A stretch of DNA of 64,000 nt from Posidonia oceanica (taxonomy: Eukaryota; Streptophyta; Magnoliopsida; Alismatales; Posidoniaceae). This document shows positions 21,455-33,368 of the stretch, one piece after another. Within the stretch, counting starts at the first letter, position 1. Each line of letters starts with the position of its first letter. Under the pieces are notes generated by a model. That model saw only the letters and a list, made by a program, of their open reading frames with translations, was not told the DNA's origin and did no database searches. The position numbers were made by a program, and so were the translations under genes. The stretch covers positions 75,808,501 through 75,872,500 of the forward strand of contig JAZBRS010000014.1 in assembly GCA_037176725.1 (NCBI GenBank), in the 5' to 3' direction.

Positions 21455-21913
21455 TAGATGGTCCTCGGCATCTGGATGTGACTATGAGAGTGCGGCCTCT
21501 GACGCCATGGGGGCCTACCATGAGAGTTGCTATTTTGCGGCAGGAGGATGTGAAGCGGACTGCGCTGGCTGCATTCTCGGTGATGCGGCTGCTGAAGTGG
21601 GCTGAGTCGCGCTGCTGGCTGAATTGACTGACTGTCCCTCCAGAGAGAGTGACAACGGTACTGATGCGACTGCGACCGCAGGTAGCCTACCTGACTGTGC
21701 TAGAAGGAGTGTCTCTGACTTCTGAGCTGCTGCTGCTGCTTGTACTTGTAATGCAGATGTGGCTGCAGAAATGTAAGAGCTTGTCAGTTCTGCCACAGAG
21801 CCTGCTGAATTGTCTGCTGTATCTGCTAGAGGAAGAGCCTAACAAATTGACCGTGGCACCTCCATGGTGACCAGAGCCTTGCTGCCAGTTGGGACTGCCT
21901 CTACTGCGCCAGA
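21455..21913 (-). pseudogene. element C spacer between protease and RT, truncated
   Basis: Ser/Ala/Gln-rich low-complexity coding sequence continuing the protease frame after a TAG at 21914-21916 (CAG in the aligned place of element B). It matches B's spacer (LAQSG...PLSLSLEGQSVNS, QSASHPP). It ends at the junction with A's array, part-way through the spacer, so no RT remains. Its role is probably a flexible linker. Confidence 0.7.
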
Positions 21914-23248
21914 CTACTCCTCATCCGAGTAGTAGTCCTCAATGCAGACCCAATCTTCTGTTGGCACCATGACTTGATCATCTGTTGATCCCAGAACTCC
22001 TGCACTGGTGAAGTTAGTGAGGTCTCTAGGGATGGCTGGTTCCTGATCCTTCATTTGAAAGCAGTGATCTTCGTTGGGCTTGGGCTCATAACCGAGGCCT
22101 TCAGATTTCCTCCGCTCCGCCGCCACGATCGGCTCTACGATCCCCTGGCCGTGACGCCCGAGCGGTGTACCCTTTATGTAACCCCACCTGTGACATAAAT
22201 TCTCGACCATTCGAAAGGGGTTGTTGTGAACGGCCAAGGAGTTGGCACGTTCAAGATCAGGAATGAAGTTAACCGACTCGCACCGATTAACGCGATACAA
22301 GGCTTCGGAAGTCTCGGGGTCAAACGGGATAGTTTGTGAAGAGACAGGGGAGACTGCATCGATCCGCTCCTTCTCAAAGTTCTCCACCATGACGATAATG
22401 ACATCATCGCCGTGACGGTACTTTATCATTCGATGGAGGGTCGAGGGAAGGACCTGATGCTTGTGGAGCCAAGGGCGCCCAAGCAAGAAGTTGAAGTTTG
22501 GCTTCAAGTCGACGACATAGAATTCTACTTCGAAAACGATCGGGCCATTGGCATGAGGAATAACCAGGATCCCCAGAGCGTCATGGTGGGTGTTGTCAAA
22601 AGCTGTCATCCCCTTCACCGCTGGTGTGATGTCCTCGGCTTTGAATTCGAGCTTAGTTGCAGTACGCAAGGGGCAGACGTTAAGGCCTGACCCGTTATCA
22701 ACTAGCATTAGGGGAATGCGAATGTTTTTGAACTGAACCGTGACGAACAGGGGTTGATTGTGATTAATCCCCACTGGAGGTAGCTCATCGCTTGTAAAAG
22801 AGATGACCTGGGGCTCCGCAATCATCCCTACCATGCTTTCCAAGGCCGAAGGCTCAATAGATTGGGACACACGGGTGGCTTGGAACACGCGAAGAAAAGC
22901 TTCGCGGTGTTCGGTAGAAGTGTGGATTAGGTCCCTAATGGAAATGTCGGCTTTGACCTTCTTAAGTTGGGAGGTTATGTCAGCTTTGGGTTGGTTTTTC
23001 TTGGCAGCGAGAGGGGTAGTTTTGGCAAGCTCTAAAGGGATAATGGCAGGAGATTGGGCCGCTACAGGTTGGGCAGGGATTTGGCTTGCTACAGGTTGGT
23101 TAGAGGCTAGATCTACTATGGGTTGGTTAGAGGGTGGGGGCATAGCAGGTTCAGGGTAATTTGGCCTAACTACCGGTGCTGGGGGTCTGCCCTCCCCGAT
23201 CGCATTACTTCCCCACACATTTCTATGGCGTAGCTGTAAGGGACGCAA
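21914..23248 (-). pseudogene. element C protease region with G-patch-like motif
   Basis: 444 codons encoding the aspartic protease that matures gag and pol. The catalytic motif is LVDNGSGLNVCPL, and the flap/end motif is FNFLLGRPWLHKH. Downstream is a G-patch-like segment (CHRWGYIKGTPLGRHGQG), known from this protease group and thought to bind RNA. The C terminus DWVCIEDYYSDEE ends at TAG 21914-21916, where element B has CAG, so the stop is a mutation rather than a natural end. A frameshift lies near 23200, where this frame meets the upstream zinc-knuckle frame. The start of the frame at 23248 is not a real initiation site; the domain belongs to a polyprotein. Confidence 0.85.
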
Positions 23249-24012
23249 TGGGTGTCCAGGGTTAAATCAATAACCACCGGAGCACGTGCTGCGAGCACAG
23301 GAGGGGTTACAAGGGGACCTACTGGGTACTGAGGTCTATCTAAATGGTAAGGTTGTTGGGGTGGGAAGGCAAGAGCTAGCTGAGGTCTGCCTAGAAGATG
23401 TATAGGGGATTCTAGCTGAGGCCGCCCTAAGAGGTGGACAGGGAATCTAGGTTGGGCCCTAGCTAGGAGATGTACAGGGGGTTGAGCCTGAGGAAGCACA
23501 GCAAGGGGCGCGAAGGAGCGCTCCGGCCTGGCACGCGGTCGGATCATGTGAACTCCCGACTCAGAGCCGGCAACTGCCGCGAGATAGAGATTGATAGGGA
23601 AAGGCTCCGAGATATCAGAAATAAGATCAGAAGGGTCTACGACGGAGGTAGTAGGCCCAGAAGGGAAGACAGAGTGAATGCCTGAGGTTCCTGCCCCTCC
23701 CAGATAAGTGTGCTCCAGCAGAGGTTGGTGGATGATGCCAAAATGAGGGGGAACAGCTGAATGTGCAGATGCATGTGTGTGTGCTTGAGTGGATGCCTCG
23801 TGCGTGTCAATCACAATCGTTTCCGATTCGATTAGGTCCTGAATAGCATTCCGCAGGGAGTAGCAATTGTCCGTCGAGTGCCTGACGCTTCGATGGAAAT
23901 TGCAGAAGAGGTTCACCTTAAACCAATGCGGCAAAGGATTTGGGGGCGGGCGAACCTCCGGAAACTTTAGGAGCGATGCAACCTTCAGCAGGATGACCGT
24001 GAGCGGTTCCAC
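23170..24012 (-). pseudogene. element C gag C-terminal region with zinc knuckle
   Basis: 280 codons. It begins MEPLTVILLKVASLLKFPEV and carries a CCHC-like knuckle in which the conserved Gly is replaced by Arg (CNFHRSVRHSTDNC). A long Pro/Gln/Leu-rich linker with repeated VHLLGRPQL phrases follows (PVHLLARAQ, PVHLLGRPQ, PIHLLGRPQ). The frame is shared with the upstream gag but separated from it by stops between 24012 and 24118. It ends at a frameshift near 23200. Confidence 0.8.
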
Positions 24013-24117
24013 CAGTGGGGCGAACTTCCGCTTCTCAGTGGGTGGCCTTCTTTGCCTCTAGTATGAGCCTTGCTAAACCGGTGCGGCGAGGTAGACCGGT
24101 CTAGCTGTGGTTGTGAT

Positions 24118-25913
24118 CTATAGTGTGGGTGGATTCCTAGGTGCAGGAGCATACACCATCTGAGCTAGGGCAGGCCGAGACGGCAAGTGAACAGGCACAG
24201 CAGGAGAGTCGACGAATGCAATAGCGGTTTTTGGTGAGTCTTTCTTCTTTGGACGGTTGTTGTTGCTGCCGTTGTTGTTGTTGGAGGTGCTGCTGTTGGC
24301 ACTGTTACTGCTGATCGCGACCTGCTTAGCGAACGCAGAGAGAGCCGGGAAGTTGCCACTCCGCAAAGAACTCTCCACGCGTGCTCCAACTCGGATAAGT
24401 GCTGCAAAAGTAGTGACTGGTTGGATGCTAAGCAGAGCCCCAAGAGATGGCTGCGTCCCTTTGATAACGATCTCAATAGACTCCTCGTCAGAGGGTCTAT
24501 CTCGAACTTGTGAAGCAAGGGCACGCCAGCGGCCGACGTACTCCCCAAACGGCTCGCTGGAATTCTGCTTAATTGCGATCAAGTCCGCCCGTTTGGGGAC
24601 TAGATCGAGGTTGAAGGTGTACTGTTCCAAGAACGCCTGACTGAGGTTGTTCCAAGTCTTGATGGCTGACATATCTAGCGATGTGAACCACTTGAGTGCC
24701 GGCCCGGTCAAGCTCTTCTGGAACAGGCGAATCAGCAACCTCTCGTCAGCCTGAAGCTAAGCGAGATCACCGCAATACGCCTTCAGGTGTGCTACGGGGT
24801 AGCCCCTACCATTGTATTTGTCGAAGTCCGAGATTTTGAACTTAGGAGGGAGTACTGCCTCTGGAAAGCAGCAGAGGTCCCAAAATTGGTAGGTCTGGTG
24901 CTCAGTACCCTACACTAGTCGTAGTGCCTTCTCCAAGACGTCCATCTGGTTATTGATGGGGTCTGGATTTGCTACCATAGGAGAGGGATCGGCAGGGGTA
25001 GTGAGCACATATGCCGAATGGGTCGCACCTAAGTGCTCCTCCGGATCTACCATAGCGTCGCCTGGTGGAGCAACGGGATGGCCAGCGTATCCGTGCTGGG
25101 GAACTGTGTATGCAGGGATGAATGTAGGGTTCTGGACCTGATGCAAGAGAGGAGGGTAGATGACATGCTGTGCTGTGGGAGGGGTAGGATGCTGGAGCAC
25201 CAGTTGCTGTACTGGCGGGGTGCCAGACAGCGAATCAGTGGGGTATTGGGCTCCAGCCAGCCCAAAGGACTGACCACCAGGGGGAAGAGGAGTATGCTGT
25301 GCCAAGTGTTGTGCAGAAGGAGGCTGAAACGGGCCCCCATCGTCGGAACCGTGAGCAGTTGAGACGATGGTCGAGGCGGAGGTGTAGAGGTAGATGCATG
25401 AAATGCAGGAACTGGCCTCAAAGGAACCTCAGGAACAACAGGAGCACAGGAGGGACGAACCGATAGAGCCATGCCCTGCAGTCTCTGGGCAAACTCCATC
25501 AGGTGCTGGTACTAAGCCTCAGGTGTTCCTTCAGCAGGAACGCTGAAGTGCAGTGTCGGCGAGGATTGAGAGGCAATTGGCACGGACACGGACTGTCTGG
25601 GAGGAGTACGTGCTATAGCAAAAGTCGCAGCAGTGGTAGGAGGGATGTCAAAGGCGACGTATCCCTGGGAAGGAGGGGGCAATGGCGTCTCCGAAACGCG
25701 AGTAACGGTCATCAAGATAGACTCGGTGACCGGATCTAGAGGAAGAGCTGCTTGCCAGTGTCCCGGGACATACTGAGATCCTAGAGGCGTCAGGGGAGGA
25801 AACCCTGGTGTCGGAGGGGGAACAAAAGGGGCAGAAGGAGCAACCAGAGGGGTCGAAGCGGAAACACCCTCCGTGACAGGAGTAAAGAGAGGCTTACTGA
25901 CGTACTAGACCAT
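24118..25913 (-). pseudogene. element C gag, broken
   Basis: Capsid precursor. The start codon aligned with B is ATG at 25913, but the next codons read GTC TAG in place of GCC CAG, so translation would stop at once. The readable pieces are 25715-25512, 25499-25047 (same frame), then a frameshift near 25330 and 25305-24910, a TAG, and 24738-24118 with the core gag domain (LIRLFQKSLTGPALKWF, FGEYVGRWRALASQV, LSIQPVTTFAALI). An Asn/Ser-rich stretch and KKKDSPKTAIAF precede the stop at 24118. Several stops are TAG or TGA where relatives have CAG or CGA, which fits C-to-T decay. Confidence 0.85.
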
Positions 25914-27231
25914 TGCTGACCTAGAGCGCGTGAGAATGGGGCTGCGACGGGTATGCAAACGGCGATTCCTAATAGGAGCTATCGTCGCAAAGGCGGATAG
26001 CTTAGAAGGGGAATGGTCACGAGAAAGGTCGCAACATGGGTGTCAGAAAGGGTCAGTACTCAAGCTCCAGCAAGGGGAACTTGCTTACCGATCACTGCTG
26101 ACACAGGCAGAGACAAACAAGGATTAGAAACTGAAAGACAGATGCAAATGAGTTAAGTTAGATGGCATGAATGATATGTATGCTTTCTAGTATGCCCCCC
26201 TCACTTATCTCGTGTGTCCTAGTAGGTGGTCTATTTCGGGTATCCCCAGGTGTACGGGTCACCGACTCAGGTCAGAAAAAGTAGGCTCCCTGTCGAACTC
26301 CTAGCCAGAGTTGAGGAAATAACAGGGTAGTGCGTTAGTGGCCCTGACCCCGCCAAAGCGTGGGCAGTACACTCCACTACACCGACACGACCCCTAGACA
26401 AAGGGGGGACAGACCAACCGACCTGGCCCACGCCAAAAGCGGTGGAACAAGAGGTCGGGACCATCCTTCACAAACTAGTAGGTGGACTCAGATGAGAAGA
26501 ATGCATGCCCTATATGATGCTTATGCAAATGCTTAAAGTTTTTTATCTTGCGCATTTTATTAACCCAAGGGGGTGCAGGATTGTTTGAGGTCTCTAGTTG
26601 CTCCTAGAAGTTCTTTTTACTTGCAACTTTTAGTTAACCACAAGGAGAGCAAATAGTCTCTACTATCCTAGGCATGGCATGTGCGAAAGGGAAGAAAATC
26701 AATCAAATATGGCAGGCAAACAGCATACAACACAGCAAAAGGCAGGTGCATGGCATGTGCGAGTGTTTGTGAGCATGATAGTGAAGAGAAAGCATTCATC
26801 ATGTCAAAAGGCATATACACAGGGCATGTGCGTGTGCATTGACATAGCAAATGTGTAAAAGAAAGCATTCATCATTCAAAAAGCATGCATTGTTGCCAAA
26901 CAAGTATGTAGACATCCATTGTGCAGGAAATAAAGCAATAATAAGTAAGCAAGATAAAAAAAAGTAAAGACAAGTAAGCTGTAAAGCAAATAAGAGCAGA
27001 AGCAAGGAAATAGGCAAGTAAATAAGCAAATTGGACAAAGCAGAGCAAGATGGAGCAAAAACCATGGCAAAAGCAGCCGAGAGGGTGCAAAACCTAAGCA
27101 AAGTAACCACGAGGCAACTTGCTAGGAGTTTGCACAAAAGAGCAACCAAAACAAGCAAAGAGGCAAACAAAGGCAAGCAGAACTACGAAAGCGGCGAGCG
27201 AAAAGCCAAAAACGAAAGCTGGAGTCTAGCA
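25914..27231 (-). other. 5' leader of element C
   Basis: No gene. It carries the conserved leader block in reverse at 26200-26480 (GGTCACCGACTCAGGTCAGA, then ACACGACCCC and GACAGACCAACCGACC) and A/G-rich sequence near the PBS (26930-27230). ORFs here are shadows. Confidence 0.6.
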
Positions 27232-27250
27232 TCCCCAGCAGAGTCGCCAC
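27232..27250 (-). promoter_or_regulatory. primer-binding site of element C
   Basis: On the minus strand it reads GTGGCGACTCTGCTGGGGA, directly after the LTR end. Same type as in A and B. Confidence 0.8.
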
Positions 27251-27942
27251 TATAGTAATCCCGGTGTTCAGATCGTCCATGCACATTGCCAGAAGCTCGC
27301 GTGCACCGATCGGAATCAGGCTCACTATAAGCGGCTATGTCCGAGGAGGAGGGCTCAACTCGAAAACACTTAAAACAGAGGAGAAAATATAAGAAAAGAA
27401 GGAGATAAGACAATTCAGAGTCGCCACCATGTCTATTATCGGGAGACAAGCAAAACTGGGGTAAATGCGCGAGTTAACACGCAAAACCAAGCAAAGGATG
27501 CAATGCAAAGGAAAACAAATGCAAATGATATGACTCATGCCTAGGATAAGGGCAATATGGTCATTGCGGGCCAAAAGACTGGGCAAGGACTCCTGTAACG
27601 TGCGGGGAAGGTGTTAGACACCCCCAACATGCCCGAGAATCAGTCTTTCTAGGCTTACGCTCGCATACGCAGGAGAATGCAGGTTTGAATGCCTAAATGC
27701 CAATGAATGCCTAAATGAATGCTCATAGGTGTGCTCTAAGTGATGGGATGCAACGCAGGAAAGTAAACGTGTAGTCTAAGTGCTCAGCAACGCTGTCTGT
27801 GTTCCGAACAGGGCGAAACCTAGCTCGTGAGAACTCCAAGCAGTAAGCATCACCGCCTTATATGCAAATGCAGACGGAAAAGCAAAACGACGGTAATACC
27901 AAGCAATGCAGGCAACATGCAAGAGAAAACGGCATAAGACAC

Positions 27943-28229
27943 GCAAAACAATGCGAGAAACAGAAGTGGCATACGAAACGGTGCAAGAAAACAAAGCGGC
28001 ACGCGAAACGGTGCGAGAAAACAAAGCGGCACACGAAACAGTGCAGAAAACAAAGCAACACGCGAAACAGTGCAAGAAAGCAAAGCAACACGCGAAACGG
28101 TGCAAGAAAGCAAAGTGGGCACGCAAAACGGTGCTGAAAGCAAAGCGGGCACTCAAAACGGTGCCAAAGACAGGGCAAGCACGCAAAACGGTGCCAAAAG
28201 CGAAGCAGGCACGCAAAACGGTGCCAAAG
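27943..28229 (-). repeat. 30 bp tandem array in the LTR of element C
   Basis: Nine to ten units with core GCAAAACGGTGC and spacers AAGAAAGCAAAG-like. Same family and position as 8483-8717. Confidence 0.8.
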
Positions 28230-31113
28230 CAGGCGAAATAAAACATCGATAAAGCCATACAGATGCAGATGCAAAGAGAAAGGACAGGAGAAGCAAAAGC
28301 GGAGGCAAACAGTACGTGTGTGAGAACGGCACTGTTTAAGGACCGCGCAAAGTAGGTGTGAAGACCTACAAAGGGGAAGAGAAGCAAGTGGAAGGATTAC
28401 CACTGTTTTGTGACTGTTTCCCACCAAAGTGTCCCACGATGTGTCTCGCACGCTGCCAAAAGTCACGATGCGATCGGATCGTGAAAAAGGGGGAAGAAAG
28501 TCACAATTAGTGGTGAATCCAGGGGAAACGTAACACGAAGCACTGGGAGTATGCGAAAAGAGGAGACAGTGTTGATAGATGAGAATAGGAGGTCTTATTC
28601 TACATGCTCGAGAAATCAGAAAGCAAATACAATGCATGGGATGCAAATGGTGTGCAAATGAATACTGTGCAGGGGTTCAGGAGGACTTACCTTGGAAATC
28701 TGAAGCCTGATCTGAGAACTGCTTGGTCCATGCTGAAGAGCGCTCCGCCGGGGTCGTCCAGGTAGCTTGGTTGAGAAGATCCAACGGCCAGATCTGAAGA
28801 TATCCTAGCTTCAAGACAGAGGAGCCAGAACAGGGGAGAAGAATGGATCTAGGTGTACAGGAGGTCCTAGGGGTGTGCAAAACAGGTCCTCCCATGTAAA
28901 TGGGAGCTAAGAATGCTTAAGTGTGTGCAGGAATGCCAAATGCAAAGATGCATGAGTGCAATGCATGCAAGAATGCAAGAAAAGACCTAAGGATAATTTT
29001 TCAGAAAACTAGGGAACTTATATGCAATTTTTGAAAAAGTGGGGGTCTAAATGCAAAGATTTTGAAAAGTTTGGGGGCTTTTATGCAAGGTTTTGGCAAC
29101 TAAAGGGTCTGAGTGCGATTTTGCAAAATGCAGGGTTCAAAATGCAATTTTATAAGGTAAACATGCATTAGGATAAGTTTTGAAATCATATGGAGGATTA
29201 ACATGCAATTTTGAAACATGCAGGGGTTAAAATGCAATTTTGTAAGCAAAACAGTGGTCTTACATGGTCTGAGGATGCAAACAGAGGACCTATATGCAAT
29301 TTTTAAATATGCAGGGTCTAAAATGCAATTTTATAAGCAAAAATATGCATTTAAATGAGTTTTATAAGCATGCAGAGGACCTATATGCAATTTTAAAACA
29401 TGTAGGGTCTAAAATGTAATTTTATAAGCAAAATATGCATTTAAACATATGCTGTGCATTAATGAAGGACCTATATGCAAAAATCAGAAAGTGTGGGAGA
29501 AATAATGCAATGCAGTAAGAAAAATTGAAAAATAAATGCATAAGTTAATAGAATAGAGGGCTAAAGTGCAAATGATGAAAAAGACAGGGTTTAAAAATGC
29601 AATTTACTAAGGAAAACTTAAAGCATTAAATCAGATTATTGATTGAAAGACTAACATGCAATAATGAAAAACCAGAGGGCCAGAACTAAAATAAACTTAA
29701 GTAAAAAACACAGTAGAAGGACCAACATGCAATTAGACAATTTTTTAAGTCTTTCATGCAATTTAATAAGATTTAAATTCAGAATTAAATGAATCTTAAA
29801 CAGAGGCAGGACCAGAACGCAATAAAATAAAAACAGGAACTGGAAATGCAATTTAGTAACAAAATAGCTAACTAAAGGAAAATAAATGAACAGTGGGATT
29901 TGCAGCGGCCATGGCACTGTAGCACAGAGCTATCAGTGGCCATGACCCGCGGAGGGGGGCTGCTGGGGACGCGCTGACCGGTTGGCGAGCTTCACCGGAG
30001 ATAGACGAAGATCTGGGAGGCGTCGGTGAGCTATGACGGGGCCTGGTGATAGCCGGAAGCAGCGTTGAAGGTCTACAGACCTGCTCGGAGGCAGGGAAGA
30101 CGATCGGAGCGTCGTCGATGCGATCTGAAGGCAGGACTACGTTCCTGAAGTCAGCGAGGAGCTCGGGCGACTGTTGGAAGCCGGTTCTACTCACAGAGCG
30201 GCGATTCCAGTCACGGAGCTCGCCGGAGAAGACGAGATGACGGCGGCGACGACCCGGCGGAAGAGGGGCTGGAATCCTATTCTAACAGGCCAGGAAGCAC
30301 GTAGAGGAGAAAATTAAACTAATGGGAAGAGATGGCACCTGTTTTGGCATCCGGAGCATTCCCCCGACGTAGGTGGGTTCTGCAGATGCCGGCGGTGGTC
30401 GTCCAGCTGCTGGAGACGTCGTCAGTGGCTCGCGGGCGCTTGGAACTGCTCCGCGGAGTCCTCCGGAGCTTGCTGAACGGTTGGAAGGCAGCTTCGACGA
30501 CCGGAGCAAGAAATGGCACTTTGGGTGCACAGGTGGTCGTCTGAGGTGGGGGTGGTGATGTACTGCTCTCCGGATCAATTGGAAGGTGGCGGCGAGCTTC
30601 TGGATGCTGTTTCTGGATTCAGAAGAGGGCTGGTAGAGGGATGGAGAAGAGGATTGGTCGTGGGTTGATTTTCTGGCAGAAAATGTGCTAACTGTTTGTT
30701 GTGAGGGATTTGGTCTGTGAGGGAGGAGATGGCTAAGGCACTGGTGCTTTAGGAAGGTGGGGTTCTGGTGGTTTGCTGTGAGAAGTTTGGGGGGATTTGT
30801 GGGTCTGTGGTGTTCGGAATTTTGAGGGGAGGGGTGTTGGGTTCTGCTATGTTTTCAGGGTGATGGAGAGTGAATTCAGAGATGGTTTGGTCGTGGAATG
30901 GAGGGGCTGAAGTGCTAGATGTTTGGGTGGACTTGGGGGAGGAATTGGGAGAAGTTTGCTGGGTGCTGGATGCTCTGGTGTGGATGAAAGGGAAGAAGAG
31001 GAAGAGGGCTTGATTTCAGTGGGAAGAGGAGGGAGTTCTAGGTGGCTTCTGGGCTCTGGGTGCTCTCTCTCTCTCGGGACGACCAAAGGCAAAAGAAGGA
31101 GGAGATTGCTAGG

Positions 31114-31121
31114 GGTTTTAA
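31114..31121 (-). promoter_or_regulatory. putative TATA box of LTR C
   Basis: TTAAAACC on the minus strand, at the same place as in the solo LTR (16646-16653). Confidence 0.4.
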
Positions 31122-33051
31122 GCAGCTGGGGAGGAGTGAAGCGCGGGCTGTGGATTTGAATCCACCGGCACGGACCGAGCTGCTGCAGCGAGGATGACTA
31201 GAGGCGACGGGCATTAATTGCCCCCCGGAAGACCTGCTGAGACGTGAGAGAGGAAGAGCTGAGCTGGAGGCTGAGGTGATCGGGAGGGAGAAGAGAAATT
31301 GAATTCAAAGAGGAGGAGAAAGAGCTGGTGGGAGAAATCTAAGGAAGAAGAAGAAGAAGGAGGAGGGAAGAGGAAGAGGCTGTGTGCGGGCTGGGCTGCG
31401 AAGGAAAAGAAAAAAAGAAAGAAAGAAAAAGGGAAGGAAAGGAAGGAAGGGCTGGTGGGGAGAATGGGCCGGACCGGACCCAGGAAGAAAAGGAAAGGAA
31501 AATAGAAAGAAAGGAAGAAAGGAAGAAAGGGAAAGAAGAAGGGAAAGAAGAAGAAAATAGAAAAGATAAAAATAAAATAAAATAAAAATAGAAAAGGTTT
31601 TTAGAATAGCTGTGCTTTAAGTTAGGACTTTGGTTAAGTTTTCTAATGGTTGTTTTTAATTGGTTAATTAGGTTTAAAGAGATTTAGTTTTGATTAGGAT
31701 TTTTAGGGTTTTCTTTGTTTTTTATTTGTTTTTGATTTTGTTTAAATGTTTGTTAAGTCTTTTAAGTTGTTTTTTAAGTATGTTTTCCTTGTTTAAATAC
31801 TTGGGATGTTAATTAGGATTTTTTTAAAGTTTGTTTTTAAATTAATTAGGGTGAGTTTTAGATTTTTTATTTTAGCCTTTTTTCTTAAGTCTTCTTTGAT
31901 TTGTTTTTGATTTTTGTTTGTTAAGTTCTTTTAATATTTTTTAGTTAAGTTTTCTTGTTAAGTTTTTGATTAAGTGTTTTTAGATTTTTGATTGTTTGTT
32001 TTTATTTTTTTAATTAAGTTTTCAAATTGTTTCTTTTTAGGATTGTTAAGTTTCTCTTTTTCTTAAGTAGTTGTCTTAATGTTTTCTTAATTGTTTTCTT
32101 TTCCTTTTAGGATTTGTTTTTTATTATTTTTAGTAGGGTTTTACCTTTGCTTGTTTTGATTACATTTTGGTTTTTTCCTTGATTTTACAGCATTTTCTTT
32201 TTGTTTGTTTTTCATTTTTTAGCTGCATTCTTAGTTTTCCATTTTAGCTAGATTTAGTTAGGTTTTGGTTTTTAATTGCTTGTTTAATGTTTTTAATTAT
32301 TTCTTTTAGGGTTTTGGTTTGTTTTTCTTTTGTTTTAGAGTTTTTAAAGGTTTTTAAGGATTTTTTAGGGATTTAGTGGAAGAGAGGAAAGAAGAAGAAA
32401 AGGGAAGAAGAAAAAGGAGAAATGAGGGAATAAAGATGAAAGAGAGGAGTGGAGAGAAAATAATTTTTTGAAAGCCAAAGAAAATGCTAAAAATAAGGTA
32501 AAAATACAGATAAGATTCAGAAGAGATAGATGCACAAGGGGGGCCCACAGCCAGGCAGGAAGAAGGGAGAGAAGGGGGTAGAAAGAAGGAGGATAATCAA
32601 GAGAGAAAAGAATAATCTAGGAGAGAGAAAAGGATAATTTAATGAAATGAAGGGGTTAGGGGTTTAGAAAAGAGCTGAAATTTGGAGAGTGTGTGGCCTA
32701 GGGTCTCTAGTGTTGGAACTAGGGTCTGGGTTTAGTTTTGGAAAAGTTTTGGAAGGGTTTTGAGATGTAGAAAAAGGGTAGTTTTACCTAGGTTTTCTAG
32801 GGTTTTTGGGAGTGGTTTTGGTTTGAAATTTTTGAGAGTTTTTGGGTAGGTTTGCTAAGTTGGGGAAGGTGAGTTTTTCTATGGTTTTTGGGCAGTTTTT
32901 GGGCTTGGGAAAGGGGTGTAATTCTAGGTTAAGTTTGGGCTAGTTTTGGAGAGAAGAATGAAAAGGATTGTGTAGGTTTGGACCTAGATTTGAATCCAGA
33001 AGCTACCAGGAGATTCCAATTGATCAAGCCTGTCAAAATGGGGTGTCAACA

Positions 33052-33096
33052 GACCCCCTCCGGTCCGAACCTTAAAAGAGAAAAGGCGCATTCACA
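33052..33096 (+). repeat. remnant of element A 3' LTR
   Basis: 45 bp that match the end of A's 5' LTR (9294-9338) at 43 of 45 positions, from GACCCCCTCCGGTCCGAA to the terminal ATTCACA. It directly follows LTR C and ends where unrelated sequence starts, so it marks the right end of element A. Confidence 0.8.
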
Positions 33097-33368
33097 CTCT
33101 CCTGCTACCAAAGACAATTGCAATCAATGCCAAGGAAAGCTATGCAATACTTGAAATCGGCGATAAAGCAATAAAGATGCATGCTCTGAGACAAAACTAG
33201 CATAAAAACAAGTTGGTCAACAAAGCGGGGCGGCGGCAAGCGAGCAGCATGGCTCACTACCTGAATTGCAGCCAAGTCACTGCTGAGAGCAGCAACTGAC
33301 CTGGGTCGCCACTGTGAGTGGTGCAAGAACCAGTCACTGGGCTCTCAGGCAACAAGGCCATGTACAGT
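33097..33368. other. unassigned spacer between elements A and D
   Basis: 272 bp with no ORF of note and no match to the other repeats of the window that I can see. It is the best candidate for pre-insertion genomic sequence. CTCTC at 33097 would be the right target duplication of A, and ACAGT at 33364-33368 that of D; the partners are outside the window. A GGGTCGCCAC (33303-33312) resembles a PBS in reverse but lacks the rest. Confidence 0.4.

Larger units (their letters stand above)
21455..33051 (-). mobile_element. element C: Tat/Ogre-like gypsy retrotransposon, 3' half deleted
   Basis: On the minus strand it reads 5' LTR (27251-33051), PBS (27232-27250), leader, gag, zinc knuckle, protease and spacer, then ends abruptly at 21455 against A's 50 bp array. 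RT, integrase and the 3' LTR are missing. To the right its LTR abuts 45 bp that match the end of A's LTR, so C inserted in A's 3' LTR and a later deletion removed its 3' half together with most of that LTR. Confidence 0.85.
27251..33051 (-). repeat. 5' LTR of element C
   Basis: 5801 bp. On the minus strand it starts TGTTGACACCCCATTTTGAC (33051 leftward) and ends GGGATTACTATA, with one change from the ...ACTACA of the solo LTR. It contains a 30 bp array (27943-28229), a putative TATA box (31114-31121), two purine tracts and a U5 GAGTCGCCACC (27418-27428). Its two-sided context, PBS to the left and A's LTR remnant to the right, fixes both ends. Confidence 0.9.
6288..33096 (+). mobile_element. 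element A: gag-only Tat/Ogre-like gypsy retrotransposon, nested and interrupted
   Basis: Element A is made of the 3' half of a long 5' LTR (6288-9338), a PBS and PBS array, leader, gag in two pieces (11129-12619 and 18589-19357), 3' non-coding sequence, a 50 bp tandem array, and a 45 bp remnant of the 3' LTR (33052-33096). Between the pieces lie a solo LTR (12620-18583) and element C (21455-33051). No protease, RT or integrase is found; gag is followed directly by sequence matching the region downstream of integrase in element D. It therefore looks like a gag-only, non-autonomous derivative (TR-GAG-like) that would need enzymes from a relative. Its 5' half-LTR is beyond the window. Confidence 0.75.
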
